A DNA stretch of 6,966 nucleotides from Deltaproteobacteria bacterium (GTDB lineage Bacteria; Desulfobacterota; GWC2-55-46): assembly GCA_016182705.1 (NCBI GenBank), contig JACPGA010000253.1, positions 1 through 6,966 on the forward strand. Reading direction: 5' to 3'. Shown here piece after piece: positions 1-6,447 of this stretch (positions are counted from its first letter, which is position 1; each line of letters starts with the position of its first letter). The notes under the pieces were generated by a model. It did not search any database, was not told the origin of the DNA, and saw only the letters and a program-made list of their open reading frames with translations. The translations under genes were made by a program, and so were the position numbers.

Positions 1-392
1 CGCCCGTGGAGGTAGACGGAAGGATGTTTCCGGTTGAATGGCTTCTTACAAAAAAAGGGTATAAGAAAGCTGACACTCTTGACCATCACTCAGACCAGTT
101 TTTTCCGTCGGCGCAGGACATCTCGTGGGACCTTGCCTCTGCAATAATAGAGTTCGACATGAATCCGATGGAGCAGCATTACTTTCTTTCGAAGTATTCG
201 GCGTCAGCCAGAGACGCTGTAGACCGCGAGAGGCTCAGGCTCTACATGGTAGCGTACCTGGCTTTCAGGCTGGGCTATGCTACTTTCGCGGCTGACGAGC
301 TTGCCGAGACCACCGAAGGCCCGAGGTTTAAAAGCCTTGCCTGGCGTTACGCTGCGAGGCTCAAAAGAGAGATACTCTGGATAGCGAATTGA
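1..392 (+). CDS. C-terminal part of a kinase-fold (APH-like) protein, 5' truncated
   Basis: The reading frame (codons at 3, 6, 9...) is open to the left edge and stops with TGA at 390-392, so the visible 129 codons are the end of a longer gene. The GTG at 6 has no supported ribosome site and is probably internal. Seen: a segment 'DGRMFPVEWLL', then 'ADTLDHH', then 'QDISWDLASAI', followed by a helical, Arg/Lys-rich tail. This order resembles the catalytic loop, the metal-binding Asp and the following D-x-x-W-D-L-A element of aminoglycoside-phosphotransferase/choline-kinase fold proteins, although the classical HGDxxxxN catalytic motif is not cleanly present. The class is therefore inferred, and the substrate is unknown. 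No membrane segment is visible. The stop codon overlaps the TTG start of the PHP gene by 4 bases (TTGA), so the two were probably co-transcribed and translationally coupled. The partner gives no firm hint of function. Confidence 0.6.
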   Translation, partial: PVEVDGRMFPVEWLLTKKGYKKADTLDHHSDQFFPSAQDISWDLASAIIEFDMNPMEQHYFLSKYSASARDAVDRERLRLYMVAYLAFRLGYATFAADELAETTEGPRFKSLAWRYAARLKREILWIAN

Positions 393-912
393 AAATAGAC
401 CTGCATAACCACGCGTTCACATACGAGAGCTTCTCAGAGCCTGAGGAGGTCATAGAAAGCGCCATACGCTCTGGCCTCGACGGCATAGCGTTTGGGGCGC
501 GGAGTATGACGCCGCCGAAGGTCACGTGCTCCTTTTCGGACTCAGCGACAACAGCTTTCTCGACCTTGGCATGTTCGCCCCTCTCAGCGAGCTCATAAAG
601 CTCTTGGCTCCAAAAGGGGTTGTCGCTGTTGTAGCTCACCCGTTCAGGGGGTGGGGACAGTTCAAGGCGGAACTTTCACAGGCCCATGGCATATGCGCTG
701 TCGAGGCGTATAATGGCCATAACAACGGCGAGGAGAATGAAAAGGCATATAATGCCGCCATGTCCCTCGGCCTTCCGTACACGGGCGGGAGCGATTCGCA
801 CAGCAGCGAGGACGTAGGCAGATGCTATACCGAGTTCATGGACGACGTCGCGGAAGACGCCCTGGCCAGCGCTTTAAAGTCGGGGCGCTTTCGCGGCGTG
901 AATACAAGGTAA
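389..912 (+). pseudogene. PHP-domain metal-dependent phosphoesterase, disrupted by frame change and internal deletion
   Basis: Reading from TTG 389 gives 'LKIDLHNHAF', the first PHP metal motif (HxH), and then a helix ending 'SGLDGIAF'. After about 490 this frame becomes nonsense and stops at 596-598. In the next frame, from about 490, the sequence resumes as 'VWGAEYDAAEGHVLLFGL', continues with 'VVAHPFRGWG' and 'GGSDSH', and stops with TAA at 910-912. These are the later PHP metal ligands (Glu/His, His, Asp-x-His). The second motif expected directly after 'GLDGIAF' (T-D/E-H) and the helix after it are missing, so this is a deletion of length 1 modulo 3, not a simple slip. PHP proteins of this type hydrolyse phosphoesters with a di- or trinuclear metal site in the cytoplasm. 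The surviving 3' frame has no other stop, so the lesion looks recent, or it is an assembly error. GTG 526 could restart a fragment, but that would lack the HxH motif. Confidence 0.85.
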
Positions 913-918
913 GTCAAT

Positions 919-932
919 CTGAAAATTTTCAG
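919..932. repeat. Perfect 14-base palindrome
   Basis: CTGAAAATTTTCAG reads the same on both strands and starts seven bases after the PHP stop codon. Its half-sites (CTGAAAA and TTTCAG) recur in the palindrome at 976-987, so the two could form alternative hairpins or be a paired protein-binding site. The symmetric, loopless shape fits a dimeric DNA-binding protein better than a terminator. Function unknown. Confidence 0.5.
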
Positions 933-975
933 CGCTTTATCCCGCATCTAATCACTTCACCCGCGCTTTTCTTCC

Positions 976-987
976 TTTCAGCTGAAA
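976..987. repeat. Perfect 12-base palindrome sharing half-sites with 919-932
   Basis: TTTCAGCTGAAA is a perfect palindrome whose halves match those of the 919-932 palindrome in swapped order. The two centres are 56 bases apart, a little over five helical turns. A third partial copy of the core (TTAGCTGAAG) occurs at 1066-1075. Function unknown. Confidence 0.45.
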
Positions 988-1018
988 ACAAAAAACCGGC
1001 AATTGATTTTAATTTACA

Positions 1019-1072
1019 GCAGGAAATTTGTTTTCCCTGCCAGGAAAAAAGCAGCTGTTTTTTTCTTAGCTG
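1019..1072 (+). terminator. Weak terminator-like structures after the PHP gene
   Basis: GCAGGAAA (1019-1026) can pair with TTTCCCTGC (1032-1040) with one bulged C and a five-base loop. It is followed by an A6 run, a CAGCTG core and a T7 run (1045-1064), which form an A-tract/T-tract stem of about eight pairs. CAGCT at 1052-1056 can instead pair with AGCTG at 1068-1072. The parts are those of an intrinsic, perhaps bidirectional, terminator, but the stem next to the T run is weak. Confidence 0.3.
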
Positions 1073-1160
1073 AAGAGCGCCAAAGTAAAAAAACTGAGCC
1101 TCTTATAATATTTTTTTCTTCATTTGCCTCCCGTAGTGGAAAAAATCTTCCAGAAGCCAT

Positions 1161-1188
1161 TTGACAGCTTGTAAATCCAGTGTACATT
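1161..1188 (+). promoter_or_regulatory. Candidate distal sigma-70 promoter
   Basis: A perfect -35 box TTGACA (1161-1166) is followed after 16 bases by TACATT (1183-1188), which matches 4 of 6 positions of the -10 consensus. It points toward the large surface-protein gene and would give a 5' leader of roughly 150 bases. Called by eye from consensus only. Confidence 0.35.
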
Positions 1189-1219
1189 CATAGAAGGTAT
1201 GTAGATCTTTTGTATGACT

Positions 1220-1247
1220 TTGCCTGATCCGACTCTTCGCATATAAA
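1220..1247 (+). promoter_or_regulatory. Candidate proximal sigma-70 promoter
   Basis: TTGCCT (1220-1225, 4 of 6 matches to TTGACA) and TATAAA (1242-1247, 5 of 6 matches to TATAAT) are separated by 16 bases. Transcription would begin near 1254 and give a leader of about 90 bases that contains the GC hairpin and T7 run. It is the better placed of the two candidates, but its -35 box is weaker. Confidence 0.35.
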
Positions 1248-1284
1248 AAATCCGTCGAAAACTTATTCAAAAAAAGAGGGGGAG

Positions 1285-1331
1285 ACCGCCCAGGGCGGTA
1301 GCCTGCCCGGGGCGATGTTAATTTTTTTAAC
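1285..1331 (+). promoter_or_regulatory. Attenuator-like structured leader before the large surface-protein gene
   Basis: Bases 1287-1298 pair with 1303-1314 to give an 11-bp, almost all G-C stem with one A-G mismatch (1292/1309), one G-T pair and a TAGC loop. Seven bases later comes a T7 run (1322-1328), which ends just before the Shine-Dalgarno at 1335. The left arm also lies in a perfect palindrome (ACCGCCCAGGGCGGT, 1285-1299) that can fold alone and would exclude the larger hairpin. The T run itself lies in a small GTTAA/TTAAC hairpin (1317-1331). This is what a transcription attenuator or ribosome-access switch looks like, but the seven-base gap between stem and T run is longer than usual. 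It does not match any riboswitch class I recognise. Confidence 0.45.
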
Positions 1332-1334
1332 AGC

Positions 1335-1340
1335 GGAGGA
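1335..1340 (+). promoter_or_regulatory. Shine-Dalgarno site of the 1346 gene
   Basis: GGAGGA lies five bases before the ATG at 1346. It is a strong site at good spacing and fixes the start, since the reading frame beginning there opens directly with a signal peptide. The overlapping out-of-frame ATG at 1353 is not used. Confidence 0.85.
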
Positions 1341-1345
1341 TTTAA

Positions 1346-4300
1346 ATGGAAAATGGAACACAAAGACGCAAAGCGCGGGGCTGGATTAAAAGCCTGTCAG
1401 TGTCTGTCATCTCGCTGCTGTGCTTCAGCGTGCCAGCCTCGGCCCTTACCCTCAACGTGGTCGGACCAGACGGTGAAGCTGTAACAGGGTACAGGTGGCT
1501 TCTCGAGGAAGACGCCACCTACCAGGTCTCACCGGGCGTGCCAGACCCGGATACTCTGGCTGTGAAATTCCATTCAAGCTATATGCCTGTTGCCGCAAGC
1601 GGCGACGAAGGGCAATCTTCCAGCATACCATCAGACCCGGCAAAGCCTTACTTCATATCGGTTCTGCCGGATAGCGGCTATACAATTGGCGGCGCATCGA
1701 TAAAACCCGGACAGTCGCAGGCCACTGTAGTCCTGAACAGGCTGCCGCTTCCGACAGCCCAGATCACGGTACTGGTATTCGAGGACAACCAGCCCATAAA
1801 CAACGCGCCAAATGTGCCTGCTGAAAGGGGTCTTGAGGGATTTTCCATACTCCTGTCCGACGCCGCCGGCAGATACGGACAGGCCGGAGGCCAGCAGATA
1901 ATGGACGCCTTCGGCAATCCGCTCGGCACTTCGTATGACGCCGACGGGAATGTGACCAGTATGGGCACCGGAATAATAAAGACAGACGCGGATGGCAGGG
2001 CGAATATCAAATATCTGCCTCCCGGCAAGTACGGTATAAAGGCCATTTCGCCCAAGGGACAGACATGGGTCCAGACGAGCACTTTGGAAGGCACAAAAAC
2101 GATAGACGCCTGGGTCAAGGCGAACGAACCAACCTTCTTTACAGAGTTCGGACCTCCTGGTCAGCATGTCTCTGTCGGTTTCGTGGCTCCCACTGACGGC
2201 GCGGCCTTTCTGACTGGCGGAAAGACCATTACAGGACGGGTAGTGAATCTGCATCTTTCAGCCCCACCTTTCCAGACCTTCAATGCCGGACAGCCGTTCG
2301 GCCATACCATTCCCTGGATCTCAATACCTGATGTGCCGCCGGGCGACTATCAGCTGGTCGTGTGGGACGAGCATCTGGACCTGATCATCGCTCTCGCGAA
2401 TGTCACAATTGAAGCTGGCGCAGGCGCGCATGCCCTGGGCGATGTTCCTGTCTTCCAGTGGTTTTCAAGGCTGGAGAGCAGGGTTTTTCTCGATAAAAAC
2501 CAGAACGGGTTCAGGGATTGCGTCACAATGATGTGCGACGACCCGTCAGTCGATGACATCGGCATACCGGAGGTTCCGGTCAACCTTCGTTTCAGGGACG
2601 GCACCATATACCAGTCCTTCCCGACCGACCTGACCGGTTTCGTGCCCTTTGACGAGGTCTTTCCGTTCTTCAACTGGCTGGTTGCCGAGGTTGATTTCGG
2701 CAGGCTCAAGGCAACCGGAGCGACCGTCGTAGTTGACGCTGGCGGCACTGTGAACGCTGACCAGGGATGGGATTATCCTTCATGGGACGCGCTGACCCCG
2801 CAGGCTCAGTTTAACGCTGACGGCAGTCCGGCGGTAAACCCTAATACCGGCAATAACCTTTCAAGGACCGAAACAGGCCCGGTACTCCTGGAGGCGTTCC
2901 AGGGTTTCCTCGGAGAGACGAATGTCATCGAATGGGGAAAAGCCCCTTATGGCCCTGGTGAGAACGGTGGCATAACCGGCATGGTCCAGTATTCAGTCAC
3001 CAGAGCTGAAAATGACCCGGCATATGCGGCGGCAGAGTTGTGGGAGCCCGGTATAGCCAGGGTACAGGTCAACCTTTACCCGGACATGAACAGGGACAAG
3101 GCTATTGACGACCTTGACGGCGATGGCGTCCAGGCCCTTGCCGATATCGACAACTACCCGTTCGGCTGGAGGGATGACCCGCAGCAGAAGGGCGGCGAAG
3201 ACGTCGACAGGAATGATAACGGCGCGTTCGACCTTGGGGACGCCTTGCAGGCGGTTACAACTGACAGCTGGGACGACAATTCGCCTGCCGGTTGCCAGGG
3301 CGAGCCGTTTTCATCATACGGGCAGCGCGTCGATTGCTTTGATGGACTGCGCAATTTCAACCAGGTGAGGCCCGGCGTGTTCGATGGCGGTTACGCCTTT
3401 AATGACGTGGCGACCGGGACTTATATCGTTGAAGCCGTGCCTCCCAGGTCCGCGCTGGGCGCCGCGTACAAGACGGTAAAAGAAGAAGATAAAAACGTCG
3501 ACTTCGGGGACGAGTATGTCCCGAGTACGCTCCTTCTCCCTCCGTCTTGCGTAAACAAAGATGAAAACGGCGGACAAGGGCACCTCGTGCCTGCCGAGCT
3601 TTCGCTCTTCCCAGGAATACCAGCGCCTTATGCCGGTTCGTACAGGCCGGTTTGCGACCGCAAGCAGATCTCTGTCATGGACGGGTTCAACGCGGCCGTA
3701 AACTTCGCGATGTTCACGGACGTGCCGGTAGCGGCGCATATAAAGGGCATGGTCCTCGACGACCTCGCGAACGAGTTCGACCCCAACTCTCCACAGTTCG
3801 GCGAAAAGTATGCCCCGCCATGGCTCCCCATATCCATAAGGGACTGGACTGGAAGGGAAGTGACAAGGACTTATACTGACGAATGGGGAAACTATAACGC
3901 GCTCGTGCCTTCCACTTACACCGTCAACATCTCGAACCCGAGCGGAGTCTCGCCGAACATGCTTACGACATGTATAAACGACCCGGGCCCGATCTCCGAC
4001 CCGGCCAATCCGGGCCAGATGATAGCCGACCCGTTTTTCAACCGGCAGTACAGCCAGTTCTGCTACACATTCCAGTTCATGCCTGGCGCCACGACCTATC
4101 TCGACACGCCGGTCATTCCTGTAGCGGCGTTTGCCGGGCCCGGACAGTACCCGCTGGACTGCGAATTCCAGAACGGCACGCCAAAGATCTACAGCGTTAC
4201 CGGGCCCAACGGCTCCGGCCCTTACGCGATAGCGGGCCAGCAGCTGACCATTGTTTCGGAAGGATCTGTGCCGGTGCCTAATCCGGCTTATGACGGCACC

Positions 4301-6316
4301 CCCGCCACACCCAAGACCATAAACAGGGATTACGGGTTCGGCAGCGCATCTGGCACCGTGTCGATCGGCAATACCCAGCTTCAGATAAACAACTGGACGC
4401 CTGGCGTCATAACGGCCACCATCCCTGCAGGAACGGCAACAGGCGAGCTCTCCGTTACCCGGAGCGATAACGCCAGAAAGACCATAGCCGGGCTTACTGT
4501 TACTGTCGGCCCCATAGCCGGTTCGATTATAAGGGTAAGTCCTGGCGCTTCGATACAGGAGGCCGTTGACATTGCCAACCCGGGGGATATGGTTATCGTC
4601 CCTCCAGGCAACTATGAGGAACTCGTGCTCATGTGGAAGCCTGTGCAGCTTCAGGGCTGGGGAGCCGGGTCTGTCACCATCAACGCCGTAAAGAGACCGG
4701 CGGAAAAGCTCCAGCTCTGGAGGGATAAGCTCGCGTCTCTCGTGACTTCCGGCGCTGTCGATGTGCTGCCAGCCCAGGACCCCGGCAACGTGCCCGATGG
4801 AGCCATCCTTCCGACTGAGGAAGGCGCTGCGGTTACGGTCGTCGCAAAAAACACTACTCAGGCAAACGGCGGGTTCGGACCAAGCCCGAACGCCAGAATA
4901 GACGGATTCACGCTGACGGGCAGCGACATAGCCGGTGGCGTGGTGATAAACGGCTACGCGCCCTACATGGAAGTGAGCAACAACAGGATCATCAATAATC
5001 AGGGCGTGTACGGCGGCGGCATACGCTCAGGCCACACCGCTCTGACTGTACTGAACGGGGCCGGCCTGGAATACCAGAACGCCTTTAACGATTATCTCAA
5101 GATCCACAACAACCACGTAACCCAGAACGCAGGCAGGATAGATGGCGGAGGCGGCATAACCATAGGCACCGGCACCGATTTCTATCAGGTGACTGACAAC
5201 TTCATCTGCGGGAACTTCACGATGGGAGAAGGGGCCGGAATAAGCCATCTGGGCTTGAGCGATCAGGGCACCATCTCCGGCAACACCGTCATCTTCAACC
5301 AGTCATTTAACCAGGGCCTGGCAGTATCCGGTGGTGGCGTGCTCGTCTCCGGCGGCGCTCCCCTCGGAATCGGGGCTCTCTCAGCCGGCTCAGGGTCAGT
5401 GAAGGTGATTAAAAACGTCATACAGGGCAACCTCGCAGGCGCAGGTGACGGGGGCGGCATCCGGCTGAACCGCGTCAACGGGCAGGACGTGCTGAACAAC
5501 CCCAATATCCCCGAAGCGTGGTACACGGTACAGATATTCAATAACATGATCACGAATAACGTGTCCGGGCTGGCTGGAGCCGGTATATCCCTTCAGGATT
5601 CGGCCAGGGTCTTTATCGTGCATAACACGATCTCCAATAACGATTCAACAGCAACGGCCGGAGCGGCATTCGCGCCCGGCAGTCCTTCAATGTCCACGCC
5701 ACAGCCGGCCGGAATAGTCGCCCGGGCTCACAGCGACCTGCTGGCCTCGGTTTTCGGGACCTATTCGAGGGTGTTGCCGTACAAGGAGTTCTCCAACCCC
5801 TCTGTAGTGGACAACATCATCTGGCATAACAGGTCGTTCTACTTCATCGCGGACTCCACGCAGAACCCGCCTTTTTACGGGCTGGTGCCGGATGTCGAGG
5901 CGGGCCAACCGCCGGTTTACTGGGACCTTTGGGTCGAGGGTACCGCGACACAGAGATTTCTTGACCCCAGATACTCCATCCTCACGGACAGGACCGGCTA
6001 TCACACGAGCAACATCTCTTCTGACCCGCTGTTCGTGAGCCAGTACCTGAACGGCGCTACAAATCAGGTGAACATACCGGAAGCGACCACGAGCATACAG
6101 GCGCAGCCTGCTTTCGACGAGGGAGGCAACTTCATAGACGTCAGGTTCGGCCCGCTTACGCTCACGGGCGACTATCACCTGAGGTCAGGGTCGCCTGCGA
6201 TAAACAGGGGCCTGAATAACCCCCTGAGCACTTTCCCCGAGCTGTCCACCGACTTTGACGGGCAGGCAAGGCCGAACGGGTTAAGGGTCGATATCGGCGC
6301 TGACGAGAGGTATTAG
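1346..6316 (+). CDS. Giant secreted beta-sandwich / IPT-TIG / parallel beta-helix surface protein
   Basis: This is a 1656-residue exported protein. Residues 1-33 form a Sec signal peptide: basic RRKAR, a hydrophobic core, and cleavage after 'PASA'. Residues 135-355 hold Cna-B/carboxypeptidase-regulatory-like sandwiches ('TDADGRANIKYLPPGKYGIK', 'IPDVPPGDYQLVVW'). Residues 376-470 are SdrD-like ('FLDKNQNGFRD'). Residues 542-700 form another such unit with Asp-rich loops at 580-602 and 619-633. A further sandwich lies at about 797-865, then a Cys-containing linker (C876, C906, C939), and an IPT/TIG domain at about 946-1055. A right-handed beta-helix starts with 'SIQEAVDIANPGDMVIVPPG' and carries at least eight 'N-x-I/V-x-x-N' rungs (1211-1495), many followed by GGGI/GAGI turns. 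The C-terminus 'SPAIN...DFDGQARP...DIGADE' matches the choice-of-anchor-Q type. No catalytic residues or membrane anchor are recognised. It is probably an outer-surface or secreted scaffold/adhesin co-expressed with the multicopper oxidase downstream. A polysaccharide-active beta-helix enzyme is less likely. Confidence 0.88.
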   Translation: MENGTQRRKARGWIKSLSVSVISLLCFSVPASALTLNVVGPDGEAVTGYRWLLEEDATYQVSPGVPDPDTLAVKFHSSYMPVAASGDEGQSSSIPSDPAKPYFISVLPDSGYTIGGASIKPGQSQATVVLNRLPLPTAQITVLVFEDNQPINNAPNVPAERGLEGFSILLSDAAGRYGQAGGQQIMDAFGNPLGTSYDADGNVTSMGTGIIKTDADGRANIKYLPPGKYGIKAISPKGQTWVQTSTLEGTKTIDAWVKANEPTFFTEFGPPGQHVSVGFVAPTDGAAFLTGGKTITGRVVNLHLSAPPFQTFNAGQPFGHTIPWISIPDVPPGDYQLVVWDEHLDLIIALANVTIEAGAGAHALGDVPVFQWFSRLESRVFLDKNQNGFRDCVTMMCDDPSVDDIGIPEVPVNLRFRDGTIYQSFPTDLTGFVPFDEVFPFFNWLVAEVDFGRLKATGATVVVDAGGTVNADQGWDYPSWDALTPQAQFNADGSPAVNPNTGNNLSRTETGPVLLEAFQGFLGETNVIEWGKAPYGPGENGGITGMVQYSVTRAENDPAYAAAELWEPGIARVQVNLYPDMNRDKAIDDLDGDGVQALADIDNYPFGWRDDPQQKGGEDVDRNDNGAFDLGDALQAVTTDSWDDNSPAGCQGEPFSSYGQRVDCFDGLRNFNQVRPGVFDGGYAFNDVATGTYIVEAVPPRSALGAAYKTVKEEDKNVDFGDEYVPSTLLLPPSCVNKDENGGQGHLVPAELSLFPGIPAPYAGSYRPVCDRKQISVMDGFNAAVNFAMFTDVPVAAHIKGMVLDDLANEFDPNSPQFGEKYAPPWLPISIRDWTGREVTRTYTDEWGNYNALVPSTYTVNISNPSGVSPNMLTTCINDPGPISDPANPGQMIADPFFNRQYSQFCYTFQFMPGATTYLDTPVIPVAAFAGPGQYPLDCEFQNGTPKIYSVTGPNGSGPYAIAGQQLTIVSEGSVPVPNPAYDGTPATPKTINRDYGFGSASGTVSIGNTQLQINNWTPGVITATIPAGTATGELSVTRSDNARKTIAGLTVTVGPIAGSIIRVSPGASIQEAVDIANPGDMVIVPPGNYEELVLMWKPVQLQGWGAGSVTINAVKRPAEKLQLWRDKLASLVTSGAVDVLPAQDPGNVPDGAILPTEEGAAVTVVAKNTTQANGGFGPSPNARIDGFTLTGSDIAGGVVINGYAPYMEVSNNRIINNQGVYGGGIRSGHTALTVLNGAGLEYQNAFNDYLKIHNNHVTQNAGRIDGGGGITIGTGTDFYQVTDNFICGNFTMGEGAGISHLGLSDQGTISGNTVIFNQSFNQGLAVSGGGVLVSGGAPLGIGALSAGSGSVKVIKNVIQGNLAGAGDGGGIRLNRVNGQDVLNNPNIPEAWYTVQIFNNMITNNVSGLAGAGISLQDSARVFIVHNTISNNDSTATAGAAFAPGSPSMSTPQPAGIVARAHSDLLASVFGTYSRVLPYKEFSNPSVVDNIIWHNRSFYFIADSTQNPPFYGLVPDVEAGQPPVYWDLWVEGTATQRFLDPRYSILTDRTGYHTSNISSDPLFVSQYLNGATNQVNIPEATTSIQAQPAFDEGGNFIDVRFGPLTLTGDYHLRSGSPAINRGLNNPLSTFPELSTDFDGQARPNGLRVDIGADERY

Positions 6317-6345
6317 CGCAATCTGATTCGCGGGCTTCAAAGCGC

Positions 6346-6379
6346 GGGAATGAGGCGTACAAAAAATACGTCTCATCCC
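6346..6379 (+). promoter_or_regulatory. Strong intergenic hairpin between surface-protein and oxidase genes
   Basis: ATGAGGCGTA (6350-6359) pairs with TACGTCTCAT (6367-6376) over ten base pairs with one G-T, closing a CAAAAAA loop. A bulged A6349 and three further G-C pairs (6346-6348 with 6377-6379) extend it to thirteen. No T run follows, so it is not a standard intrinsic terminator. It may stabilise the upstream mRNA end, act as a processing site, or reduce read-through into the oxidase gene. No good promoter is seen in the 131-base gap, which favours co-transcription. Confidence 0.6.
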
Positions 6380-6437
6380 TCGCTCCTCGGCTCCTGGCAT
6401 CTGTAACTCTTTGAGCAACCTGCTTGTAAAAGCGAAA

Positions 6438-6442
6438 GGGGA
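6438..6442 (+). promoter_or_regulatory. Shine-Dalgarno site of the multicopper oxidase gene
   Basis: GGGGA lies five bases before ATG 6448 (AAAGGGGA at 6435-6442). It is a reasonable site and supports this start, which opens directly with a signal peptide. Confidence 0.65.
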
Positions 6443-6447
6443 AAATA

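Larger units (their letters stand above)
913..1345. other. AT-rich intergenic region
   Basis: There is no convincing gene in these 433 bases. Homopolymer A and T runs are common, in contrast to the GC-rich coding DNA on both sides. The region holds two perfect palindromes (919-932, 976-987), a weak terminator-like stretch (1019-1072), two possible sigma-70 promoters facing right, and a structured leader directly before the next gene. A perfect TATAAT at 1104-1109 has no recognisable -35 box at the proper distance. A minus-strand open frame at 1103-1363 runs through the Shine-Dalgarno and start of the next gene and has no family features. Confidence 0.7.

Noticed and set aside
485..500. Programmed ribosomal frameshift in the PHP gene
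   Set aside because: A slip would join the frames but would not restore the missing metal-motif segment, and no convincing slippery heptamer with a downstream structure is seen.
389..598. Separate 69-residue protein starting at TTG 389
   Set aside because: Only its first ~35 residues are PHP-like. The rest is out-of-frame PHP coding sequence, so it is the 5' part of a broken gene.
1277..1287. AGGGGGAGACC resembling pieces of the yybP-ykoY manganese riboswitch
   Set aside because: A manganese switch would suit the oxidase, but the paired conserved loops of that class are not both present and the surrounding fold is different.
1103..1363. Minus-strand 86-codon open frame in the intergenic region
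   Set aside because: It overlaps the Shine-Dalgarno and start of the large gene, has low-complexity composition and no recognisable family feature. It is most likely a chance open frame.
1365..1374. GACGCAAAGC resembling part of a c-di-GMP (GEMM) riboswitch
   Set aside because: It lies inside the coding sequence after the start codon, and the other conserved GEMM parts are absent or in the wrong order.
1418..1426. Lipoprotein signal at Cys26 of the large protein
   Set aside because: The residues before the Cys (S-L-L) do not fit a lipobox, whereas a clear signal peptidase I site (PASA) follows at residue 33.
6395..6416. Promoter for the oxidase in the 131-base gap
   Set aside because: TTGAGC at 6411-6416 has no -10 box at 16-18 bases, and TGGCAT at 6395 lacks the TTGC half of a sigma-54 site.
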